Shown: piece after piece, positions 15,247 to 21,817 of the stretch
Numbering within the stretch: position 1 is the first letter of the stretch
Layout: each line of letters opens with the position of its first letter
Assembly: GCA_030830415.1 (NCBI GenBank)
Contig: JAURNB010000222.1
Coordinates: 1-23,193 of the forward strand
From: Acidimicrobiales bacterium
Lineage (GTDB): Bacteria > Actinomycetota > Acidimicrobiia > Acidimicrobiales > Ilumatobacteraceae
Length of the DNA stretch: 23,193 nt
Reading direction: 5' to 3'
Notes under the pieces: generated by a model
The model's database searches: none
The model's input: only the letters and a program-made list of their open reading frames with translations
What the model was told of the DNA's origin: nothing
Position numbers and translations under genes: made by a program

Positions 15247-15840
15247 ATGAAGGCTGTGCTCCTCGTTCTCACCCATGACCCCGCTATTCCACCGCTCCCG
15301 ATGGCTAGCGAATCTGCCACCTACACAGCATTCGAGGGCTGGAACCCGTTTCCCGAAACTCACCTGCTTGTGCAGTCTTGGGACGTGAGCGATGCCACTG
15401 AAATCCAAACCGTCGCTCAACAGCACCAGTACGCCAATGCCCGCTCAATGTTTTATCTCCCCATCGAACTCGAACTCGCCAGCAAGGCAAACCCAGCCAC
15501 TTCACCACGCGGAGTTTTCGTTACCTATAACCAACCGCTCACCCCAGCCGATGCCGACGAATACCACCGCTGGTACAGCCAACAACATTTACCCGACGTA
15601 CTTGCCTGCCCTGGTTTCATTCGCGCGCAACGCTTTGGTATTTCCGGTGTTTCCTTGTCGCCATCGCCATGGGTTACCACACTGGAGTACACGAATATTT
15701 ATGAGCACTCCTGTGAAACCGTGGAGGAATATAACGCCGCATTTGCTTACGTTCGCGCAGGCATTGCTTCAGGAGAAATTGGCATGACAGCAACGCTCAC
15801 CCCGGGCGCACCAACCAGCGCTTACGGCCACCGGGCCTAG
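15247..15840 (+). CDS. EthD-like protein with shortened N-terminal half
   Basis: A 197-residue paralogue of the gene at 14247. Both begin MKAVL(V/L)VLT, share A/T-AF(D/E)GW, and have the intact C-terminal signature, here YHRWYSQQHLPDVLACPGFI then RAQRFG. They also share the ending pattern IYEHS...YNAAFAYV...G(I)xSGEI. The N-terminal half lacks the whole WY-x3-H-x-PD-x-L-x-VPGY segment, which is deleted between LVLTHDPAIPPL and SATYTAFEGW. One barrel half has thus lost its putative active-site helix. Start ATG 15247 has AAAGAG just upstream, weakly supporting it. It ends 12 nt before tRNA-Lys on the other strand. A role alongside the selenoprotein operon is inferred from paralogy and position only. 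Confidence 0.8.
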   Translation: MKAVLLVLTHDPAIPPLPMASESATYTAFEGWNPFPETHLLVQSWDVSDATEIQTVAQQHQYANARSMFYLPIELELASKANPATSPRGVFVTYNQPLTPADADEYHRWYSQQHLPDVLACPGFIRAQRFGISGVSLSPSPWVTTLEYTNIYEHSCETVEEYNAAFAYVRAGIASGEIGMTATLTPGAPTSAYGHRA

Positions 15841-15852
15841 CCAACAGAAAAG

Positions 15853-15925
<73 letters not shown>

Positions 15926-16127
15926 AGAACGATTGGAATTCAGAGCAAACACCGCTCGGAACGCCGAAAAGATCCGTTCGTATGCTAGTTCCCCCACGCC
16001 AGAAAACGCCCATTGCTTATCCAAGGTCACGGATTTTTTAACCCTCTTCAATAGGCACCCGTCTCACCGTCGATGGTCTGGACCACGCCACACATCTCCA
16101 AGACCCCCATTCCTTTACGATTGGCAT
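15926..16127. promoter_or_regulatory. 202-bp divergent region between tRNA-Lys and a TetR gene
   Basis: This spacer must contain the minus-strand promoter of tRNA-Lys and the plus-strand promoter of the TetR-like gene. I see no clear pair of -35/-10 boxes. A short inverted repeat TGGTC-TG-GACCA (16074-16085) lies 42 bp before the TetR start and could be its own operator; half-sites this short can occur by chance. No convincing reading frame is present. Confidence 0.3.
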
Positions 16128-16778
16128 ATGGCGCCAGCAGCAAAAAAGAAGTCTCCACCCGTTCCTGCCCCAAAAAAGCCGCGCCTGAGCCAGGCGGAAG
16201 CCACAGTGCGCATGCTGAACGCCACGAGCCAACTTCTGCTTCAGTACGTACCGGCAGACGTGACGGTCGCGCGAATCTGTGCTGCATCAGGTGTTCACAC
16301 CGATTACGTCGTTCGCTACTTCGGTTCACGAGAAGAACTGATGTGCCAATCCATTGAAGCTGCATTTCTTGGCGTCTTTCTCAAAACCAGTAGCGAAGAC
16401 ACCACTCGACTCAACATTGTCCTTGAGGGCAACGTTGACGTCATGGCACTGTCGCAAGCTCGGGTGCGGACAATTGCCTATTTATTAGGTTGCGGCGTCA
16501 GCCCTGAACGGTTTCAGTCGAGTCAAAAATTAGTTCTTGAATCGGTCTTTTCACAATCGAATAATCCAAATGTGGGCGACCGCACTCGAATGAATCTCAT
16601 CCTTATGGGAACCCTACTCATTCAAGCTTTAGGTACATTCGCAGAGGTAAACGACATGTCTGAACTACAAAAACAAGACACGCTTGCCTACATCGGATAC
16701 ATGAGTCTCACTGGCGAAACTGTTCAGACAGCCTTGGGGTGGAATGAATCTCAAGCCAAACCGAAGAAGAAGAAATAG
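16128..16778 (+). CDS. TetR-like transcriptional regulator with Lys-rich tails
   Basis: A 216-residue regulator. The N-terminus is basic and Pro-rich (MAPAAKKKSPPVPAPKKPR). The TetR-type helix-turn-helix spans about 40-72 (VPADVTVARICAASGVHTDY, then VVRYFGSREELM), where YVVRYFGSREEL corresponds to the usual recognition helix and following turn. The rest is a helical ligand or dimerisation domain, and the protein ends in PKKKK. The start at 16128 is chosen because the frame upstream codes a non-conserved stretch without a ribosome site. It is convergent with the SDR gene, only 4 bp between stops. The ligand and targets are unknown. The lysine tails at both ends probably add non-specific DNA affinity; that is inference. 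Confidence 0.85.
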   Translation: MAPAAKKKSPPVPAPKKPRLSQAEATVRMLNATSQLLLQYVPADVTVARICAASGVHTDYVVRYFGSREELMCQSIEAAFLGVFLKTSSEDTTRLNIVLEGNVDVMALSQARVRTIAYLLGCGVSPERFQSSQKLVLESVFSQSNNPNVGDRTRMNLILMGTLLIQALGTFAEVNDMSELQKQDTLAYIGYMSLTGETVQTALGWNESQAKPKKKK

Positions 16779-16782
16779 CCAG

Positions 16783-17742
16783 TTATGGCGTGATGCGCTC
16801 CTTGCACCACAACCAAAGCGCCCCGCGAGCTTCGGGGGTATCTGACTTCCGTGTGCGAGACAAGCGATGAATCGTGCGGCTCGCGCGGTCGCACCAGAAC
16901 TTGCCCGAGTCGACGTTCTCACTTCGAGAAGCCAGCCAACAAATGGTGTCGGCGCCTTGCTCCGGACTCCGCAAGAGCGGCTTCATGACACGTCGAAATG
17001 CCGGAAGCGAATCTTGGACACCGGGCGTATCGGCCCAACCAGGGTGCATTGCTGCAAATAGAACTTGCGGTTCGCGAACAGCCCACATCTCATTGAGCGT
17101 GACTTGAATACGTTTAGCAATGGCGTACTGACGTGTGCCGTCGTAGCTCGCAGGCGACATTTCTGGAGACTGATTGCCTGCAATATTGGGCAACGTGGCT
17201 CCATACATGCCGCCCGACGACACCGTGATTACTCGCCCTGAAGAAGACCTCAATAATGGGAGAAGATCTGTTGTCATCTGATGAGGCCCTAAGACATGGG
17301 TGGCGATTGTTGTTTCATAGCCCTGCGGCGATTCTTCACGAGTCTTTAAAAGTGCTCCCGCATTATGGATGAGTGCATGAAGAGTTGTGGTGGATTCAAG
17401 TATGAGCTGAGAAGCTCTACGCACTGCATCTAGATCGCCCATGTCGGCTACCACAATGTGAAACTTCTGAGTTTCTAAGCTTTGAACAAGTTCGTTCTTC
17501 GTGCGTTCAAGTTTCTCTGCAGATCGACCAACCAAAATGAGATCTGCACCCATCGCTGCAAGTTGATGTGCTGTTGCGTTGCCCAACCCCGACGTGGGGC
17601 CAGTGATGACAACTGTTTTTCCTGCCAATGCATTGTGGTCAAGTGGATCAAATTGTCCTGCTCGCACGAGGTAACCAATGCGCGAAAAACCGGGGACTAC
17701 CAGGGTGTCTAATGCATTGTCAAGAATCTTCGGTAAAGCCAT
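16783..17742 (-). CDS. Short-chain dehydrogenase/reductase
   Basis: A 319-residue SDR with a Rossmann NAD(P) site VVITGPTSGLG (44-54), VGRS at the end of strand 2, HNAG (126-129), the catalytic Ser in VITVSSGGMYG (171-181), and Tyr206 and Lys210 in YAIAK. The N-terminal leader LVVPGFSRIGYLVRAGQFD and the GMYG segment recall DHRS12/retinol-dehydrogenase-like SDRs. Length and motifs are complete, so an active oxidoreductase is expected; the substrate may be a lipid or steroid alcohol, as inferred from neighbours. The ATG at 17742 faces the PhyH-like gene across 57 bp. That gap contains the overlapping short palindromes TGTGCTCACA and TCACACGTGA (17771-17785), a possible shared operator. Confidence 0.93.
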   Translation of the reverse strand: MALPKILDNALDTLVVPGFSRIGYLVRAGQFDPLDHNALAGKTVVITGPTSGLGNATAHQLAAMGADLILVGRSAEKLERTKNELVQSLETQKFHIVVADMGDLDAVRRASQLILESTTTLHALIHNAGALLKTREESPQGYETTIATHVLGPHQMTTDLLPLLRSSSGRVITVSSGGMYGATLPNIAGNQSPEMSPASYDGTRQYAIAKRIQVTLNEMWAVREPQVLFAAMHPGWADTPGVQDSLPAFRRVMKPLLRSPEQGADTICWLASRSENVDSGKFWCDRASRTIHRLSRTRKSDTPEARGALWLWCKERITP

Positions 17743-17799
17743 AACCGCACGGTACAGGGTCTAGTAATTCTGTGCTCACACGTGATCTATTGTCATGTC

Positions 17800-18666
17800 A
17801 TGGGGTTTCCAACTACTACTACCGAAGCCGTCTCTCTCATCACACCCACCGTGTGTGATACCTATGCACGTGACGGCATTGTCATTCTCAGACAAGCGCT
17901 GCACCCAGAATGGTTGCTTCTCCTCCAACTCGGGCTCGAGCGAGTAATGGGTGATTCGGGCCAGAAAAAACATCTGTTCTATGACGGCACCGATCAGGAA
18001 TTTATTGAGCTAGTGCGCACTACTGAAGTGTCGCCCGAGCTGCAGCGTTTCATGTACGACTCACCTCTTGCCGACATGATGGCAGTGCTGTTGAACTCAT
18101 CTGATATTTGGTTGTACTCCGATGAGTGGTTTGTGAAAGGCCCCAATGGTGGCCGCACACCTTGGCATCAAGACCTTCCCTATTGGCCAATGGAAGGAAG
18201 CAAAATTGCATCTGCATGGATCAGCCTCGACACTTTGCCTGCGCATGAATGTTTGGAGTACGTGCGCGGCACGCATCATGGTGTGCGTTATGACGGATTC
18301 AACCCGCGGCGCGTGAGCGAAGACCCAACACTTCCCTATTTTGGAAGTGAGTATCCACCACTACCCAATATTGAAGCCGACCGCGATGCGTGGGACATTG
18401 TCTCGTGGGACATCACACCTGGTGACATTATTTTGGCGCACCCTGCAGTGCTGCACGGCGGTGGACCCACCGGGCCCAACAGCAGTCGTCGCGCAATTAC
18501 CATTCGCATGTATGGCGACGACATTGTTTATGCACCACGCCCACCCGGCAAACCAACAGTGCCGTTAACGCCTGGCTTATCGTTGCTACTGAAGTATGGC
18601 GACCCATTACGCAGCCCGTGGTACCCACGCTTGCGCCCAGTACCACCTTGGCAACAGGCTCAGTAG
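17800..18666 (+). CDS. Phytanoyl-CoA dioxygenase (PhyH) family oxygenase
   Basis: A 288-residue Fe(II)/2-oxoglutarate-dependent oxygenase of the PhyH type, which hydroxylates lipids or secondary metabolites. The iron ligands are visible: His123 and Asp125 in PWHQDLPYWP and His219 in HPAVLHGGGP. Arg230 or Arg231 in NSSRRAITIR should bind 2-oxoglutarate. YARDGIVILRQAL near the N-terminus is a typical family start. I prefer ATG 17800 over the GTG at 17782, because the extra residues (IYCHV) lie over the palindromic promoter region and add nothing conserved. It is divergent from the SDR and convergent with the TetR gene (7 bp between stops). A free acid rather than a CoA ester may be the substrate; that cannot be judged. 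Confidence 0.93.
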   Translation: MGFPTTTTEAVSLITPTVCDTYARDGIVILRQALHPEWLLLLQLGLERVMGDSGQKKHLFYDGTDQEFIELVRTTEVSPELQRFMYDSPLADMMAVLLNSSDIWLYSDEWFVKGPNGGRTPWHQDLPYWPMEGSKIASAWISLDTLPAHECLEYVRGTHHGVRYDGFNPRRVSEDPTLPYFGSEYPPLPNIEADRDAWDIVSWDITPGDIILAHPAVLHGGGPTGPNSSRRAITIRMYGDDIVYAPRPPGKPTVPLTPGLSLLLKYGDPLRSPWYPRLRPVPPWQQAQ

Positions 18667-18673
18667 CGCAGGG

Positions 18674-19270
18674 CTAAGGTCGCAAAATCGTTAAGACGGC
18701 CTCAAATGAGAGTGCGTTCCAATGTTCAAGATCAATACTGCATTCGTCCATTTCCGCAACAACACGGCCAAGAATTTGTCCGTGCAGCCAATAAGCCGTT
18801 GCAACTGGGTCTAACTCGCTTCGCACCCAATTGCGCTTCTGCGCTACCTTCACCGAGTTGGCGACGCTTGCCAGAAACTGTCGATTGATGTCGTTAATTG
18901 CTTTCGCTAACTGTGGGTTTCTTTGCGCTGCGCCAAGCACGCTGATACGCACCGCACGAGCCGCATGTCGATCTTTTTCATAACTCCACGTCATCAACTT
19001 GATGATTGCGTCAACGTACTCTTCCTGAGTATCCACCAGCGCCATAACGGTCTCCATGGAGATTTGTGGTTTTAAGCAACGCCAGTACCACTCGACGTAA
19101 GCGGCTTCAACAAGTGCTGCTCGATTCGTGAAGTGGTGGTATATCGATGGTTCTGCAATGTCGAGTTTTGCGGCGATCGCTGCAATACGAATCGAAGCTT
19201 CTCCACCGCTATCCATCATTTCAATGGCAGCATCAAGAATGCGCGAACGGGTGTCTTCGCCTGTTGCCAT
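18674..19270 (-). CDS. TetR-family regulator, paralogue 1
   Basis: A 198-residue TetR regulator. The DNA-binding domain covers 6-55 (DTRSRILDAAIEMMDSGGEA, then IRIAAIAAKLDIAEPSIYHH). The C-terminal domain has SVLGAAQRNPQLAKAI and AYWLHGQILGRVVAEMD. It aligns without gaps over its first 60 residues with the next gene to the right (19355-19954) and shares the C-terminal signatures, so the two arose by tandem duplication. The start ATG is at 19270. A 20-bp near-palindrome lies 39-58 bp upstream and is a good candidate operator. Both would act next to acyl-CoA dehydrogenase, PhyH and SDR genes, suggesting control of lipid catabolism. Confidence 0.94.
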   Translation of the reverse strand: MATGEDTRSRILDAAIEMMDSGGEASIRIAAIAAKLDIAEPSIYHHFTNRAALVEAAYVEWYWRCLKPQISMETVMALVDTQEEYVDAIIKLMTWSYEKDRHAARAVRISVLGAAQRNPQLAKAINDINRQFLASVANSVKVAQKRNWVRSELDPVATAYWLHGQILGRVVAEMDECSIDLEHWNALSFEAVLTILRP

Positions 19271-19308
19271 ATCTAGAGACTAATGCACAATTCAGACTGC
19301 TCGTGTTA

Positions 19309-19328
19309 CACCATTGTTAACAGTGGTG
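19309..19328. promoter_or_regulatory. 20-bp near-palindrome between the two tetR genes (candidate operator)
   Basis: The sequence CACCATTGTTAACAGTGGTG is an inverted repeat with only one mismatched pair, centred on GTTAAC. It lies upstream of the TetR gene that starts at 19270 and downstream of the paralogue that ends at 19355. Length and symmetry are typical for TetR-family operators, so autoregulation of paralogue 1, or cross-regulation by paralogue 2, is likely. Confidence 0.65.
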
Positions 19329-19354
19329 AATGACGTGGGGCTCTGTAGATCTAT

Positions 19355-19954
19355 TTACCCAAATAAGAAATACGAAACTGCAGTTTCAGAGATTTGATTC
19401 CATTTGTCTAAATCCACTCGCTCTTTGTCCATCTCGGCCATTACACGACCCAAAATTTGGCCATTGATCCAATAGGCAGCTGCGAGCGGATCCACCTCTT
19501 TGCGTATCCAATTCTTTTCCTGTGCTGTTGCAAACACTTCTGCGACTTTGCTAGAAACTTCAAAATTGATCTGCCGAATTGCTTCCGCGATCTTCGGGCT
19601 TGTTTGTGCAGCACCCAGAACGCTCATTCGTGTACTGCGAATATCCTCGCGTTCAGCGGAGTAAACAAGACTTAAAATCTTCTTGACAATTCTCCGAAAA
19701 TCTTCTGCGTTATCGGCCAATGCGGCCCCTGCTTGAAATGGCCGAACCATTTCCAGGTGGCTTCGTCGGTACCGCTCGATATGCGCTGCCTCAACTAGTT
19801 CTTCACGGTTTTTAAAGAAGTGGTATACCGAGGGTTCACGCACTCCCACCGACTCGGCGATTTTTTGCACCCGTATGGCGCCTTCTCCATTTTCTGAAAT
19901 AGCCAACATCGCTGCTTCCAAAATACGTGTTCGAGTATCGCTGACATTAGTCAC
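19355..19954 (-). CDS. TetR-family regulator, paralogue 2
   Basis: A 199-residue TetR regulator, tandem paralogue of the gene to its left. The helix-turn-helix is DTRTRILEAAMLAISENGEG (6-25) then IRVQKIAESVGVREPSVYHF (27-46). The C-terminal part has SVLGAAQTSPKIAEAI and AYWINGQILGRVMAEMD. The recognition helix differs from paralogue 1 (VREPSVYHFF against IAEPSIYHHF), so operator preference may have drifted. The ATG at 19954 follows the acyl-CoA dehydrogenase gene by 49 bp on the same strand, so it may be the last gene of that transcript or have its own promoter in the gap, where a second imperfect palindrome (19983-19998) lies. Confidence 0.94.
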   Translation of the reverse strand: MTNVSDTRTRILEAAMLAISENGEGAIRVQKIAESVGVREPSVYHFFKNREELVEAAHIERYRRSHLEMVRPFQAGAALADNAEDFRRIVKKILSLVYSAEREDIRSTRMSVLGAAQTSPKIAEAIRQINFEVSSKVAEVFATAQEKNWIRKEVDPLAAAYWINGQILGRVMAEMDKERVDLDKWNQISETAVSYFLFG

Positions 19955-19982
19955 CTAAAAACCTTAGCGTAAAAAAATTATC

Positions 19983-19998
19983 ACTAGTGAACCAGTGT
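19983..19998. promoter_or_regulatory. Imperfect 16-bp palindrome upstream of TetR paralogue 2
   Basis: CACTAGTGAACCAGTG has the outer four and the two GT/AC positions of each half matched (12 of 16 bases). It lies just before the second TetR start and includes part of the perfect 10-bp palindrome TCACTAGTGA (19981-19990). It differs from the palindrome at 19309, so the two paralogues may read different operators. Confidence 0.35.
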
Positions 19999-20003
19999 TT
20001 TCT

Positions 20004-21257
20004 TTAGCCATGCCCAGGGATCGTGCGCCATGGCCCAGCGTCGGCCCGTGGTTCCTTAGGGAGTCCCAGTATTTGCTCACCAACAATGCCTCGTTGCACC
20101 TGGCTACTCCCGGCATAGATGGAACCCGCACGGGCATTAAGAAATACGTCGACCCAGCTAGCACTTGAGTTCGGCGAACCCACCGCATCGGAACGTAAGT
20201 AGGTAAGTGCCGGTTTGCCACTGGGGGTTAATGCGTCGGCACCCAAAATGTCGACAGCGAGTTCTGTCACTTCTTTGTGATATTCGGCCCAAAAGAGTTT
20301 TCCAATTGAGGCGTCGGGGCCTGGCTTTTTGCCGTTTAAGAATGCAGTCAATGCGCTGTAGCCAAGAAAGCGCATCACTTCAACCTTTGTGTATGCAACT
20401 GCCAACCGTTGGCGCATCACAGCATCGTCGGTAACACCTTTTTCACGTGCGAGCTCAATGAGTTTGTCAAGCTCTGCACGAAAACCAATGGCATTGATTG
20501 CTGCACCGGCTCCGCGCTCATTACCCAACAATGTCATTGTGACCATCCAGCCACCATTCACTTCGCCAACAACACTGTCTTTCGGGCAGCGGGCGTCGGT
20601 AAAAAAGACTTCGTTAAATTCCGAGTCGCCCGACATCATGCGAATGGGTCGCACTTCAACACCTGGTTGACGCATGTCAACGAGCAAGAAAGTAATTCCG
20701 CGATGCTTCACTTCATCGGGCGCTGTGCGGGCGAGAACGAAAATATGGTTTGCCATGTGGCCACCGGTGTTCCAGGTCTTTTGCCCGTTAATGATCCACT
20801 CATCACCGTCGAGCACTGCACGACAACCGAGGTTGCCCAAGTCGCTGCCTGCGGCTGGCTCACTAAAACCTTGGCACCACAAGTCTTCACCCGACAACAC
20901 CCGCGGCAGGTAATGCTTCTTTTGCTCTTCGGTTCCAATCGCCAAAAGCGTGTTGCCCAACATGCTGATACCAAACATGTCGTTTGGGCCAACGGTGGGC
21001 ACGCCTACGCGAGCAAATTCTTCCGAGATGACCGCTGCCTCAATAGAGGTGAGCCCCTGACCGCCGTATTCCTTTGGCCAGTTCACTGCCAGGAAACCAT
21101 TGTCGCGCAATGTTTCGCGCCATACATCGGTAAAAGCTGCAGCTTCTTCTCTGTTGAGTGCGCCAATTCCCTTCCAGCCTGCAGGTAGGTGCTGGTCTAA
21201 GAAAGCGCACACTTTTTTGCGATAGGCATCGGCTGCGGGAGGGTAATTAAATTCCAT
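20004..21257 (-). CDS. Acyl-CoA dehydrogenase
   Basis: A 417-residue flavoprotein of the acyl-CoA dehydrogenase family, which makes the alpha,beta double bond of acyl-CoA and passes electrons to ETF. Motifs are WPKEYGGQGLTSIE, the FAD-binding CQGFSEPAAGSDLG (128-141), WIINGQKTWNTGG (154-166), and the C-terminal IYAGSSQVQRGIVGEQILGLP. The usual C-terminal catalytic Glu is Ala382 here (IYAG instead of IYEG). Glu247 in LLGNERGAG may be the base instead, as in isovaleryl-CoA dehydrogenase. This pattern is common among actinobacterial FadE enzymes for branched or steroid substrates. I prefer ATG 21257 (MEFNYPPAAD, with GAGAG ten bases upstream) over a GTG at 21278. It follows the ABM gene by 82 nt on the same strand. 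Confidence 0.95.
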   Translation of the reverse strand: MEFNYPPAADAYRKKVCAFLDQHLPAGWKGIGALNREEAAAFTDVWRETLRDNGFLAVNWPKEYGGQGLTSIEAAVISEEFARVGVPTVGPNDMFGISMLGNTLLAIGTEEQKKHYLPRVLSGEDLWCQGFSEPAAGSDLGNLGCRAVLDGDEWIINGQKTWNTGGHMANHIFVLARTAPDEVKHRGITFLLVDMRQPGVEVRPIRMMSGDSEFNEVFFTDARCPKDSVVGEVNGGWMVTMTLLGNERGAGAAINAIGFRAELDKLIELAREKGVTDDAVMRQRLAVAYTKVEVMRFLGYSALTAFLNGKKPGPDASIGKLFWAEYHKEVTELAVDILGADALTPSGKPALTYLRSDAVGSPNSSASWVDVFLNARAGSIYAGSSQVQRGIVGEQILGLPKEPRADAGPWRTIPGHG

Positions 21258-21339
21258 GCGAAGTGGTCTCTCTTGCACTAGGTATTCATTGAATGCTCAC
21301 CGAGTTTAGCGATGCATCAAAAAGGCAGCCGAGTTGAAC

Positions 21340-21744
21340 TCAGCGCAACCTTCCCCACCAAGCGGCATAAATACTGGCAAAACGTGGATATATGGCTTTC
21401 ATTTGCTCTGTTGCATCATCTGGTAGTGGTTGGTTGTTTGTTGGCGCCAATGGCGATGCCTGGCCAATGGGGTCAACCCATTCCATTGTGATGGCTTCAA
21501 TGAGCTCACGGAAATCGGGCCCAAAATGATGATGGTGCGCACTCGACTGATGTTTTAAAAAACCCACTACGTCGGCATACGACTCGATGCAGTAATACGT
21601 ACGTGGCTCAGCACCCCGCCAGTACTCATAGCGCCGCACATCTTCTTCATCGGCGTGCGTGCGTTCGTACATTTGGCGCGCAACTTCTTCGAAGCGAGCT
21701 TCGCAGCCTTCTTTAATAGTGACACGCGCTAACAGTGTTGCCAT
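21340..21744 (-). CDS. Antibiotic biosynthesis monooxygenase (ABM)-like domain protein
   Basis: A 134-residue protein starting MATLLARVTIKEGCEARFEEVA, with a single ferredoxin-like ABM domain over about 1-92 (RRYEYWRGAEPRTYYCIESY, FLKHQSSAHHHHF). A cluster of five His (65 and 70-73) could bind metal or haem. The C-terminal 40 residues (PLPDDATEQMKAIYPRFASI...) are an extension I do not recognise. The ATG at 21744 is chosen over the upstream one at 21792 because AGGGGG lies six bases before it. The longer frame would run back into the upstream terminator. It leads the group with acyl-CoA dehydrogenase and TetR paralogue 2. Such small domains often act as oxygenases or as chaperone-like partners; the role is unknown. 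Confidence 0.8.
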   Translation of the reverse strand: MATLLARVTIKEGCEARFEEVARQMYERTHADEEDVRRYEYWRGAEPRTYYCIESYADVVGFLKHQSSAHHHHFGPDFRELIEAITMEWVDPIGQASPLAPTNNQPLPDDATEQMKAIYPRFASIYAAWWGRLR

Positions 21745-21773
21745 TGGTAAACCCCCTGGCAAAACAATAGAAG

Positions 21774-21809
21774 AGGGGTCGTGCCCGCACATCAGCGGAC
21801 ACGACCCCT
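21774..21809 (-). terminator. Strong rho-independent terminator of the surface-repeat gene
   Basis: AGGGGTCGTG (21774-21783) pairs perfectly with CACGACCCCT (21800-21809). Inside it CCGC (21785-21788) pairs with GCGG (21795-21798) after a single mismatch, leaving a six-base loop. On the minus strand the stem is followed by CTTCTATTGTTTTG, a U-rich tail. It lies 9 nt downstream of the surface-protein stop and ends that transcript before the ABM gene. Confidence 0.9.
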
Positions 21810-21817
21810 ACCTCTTA

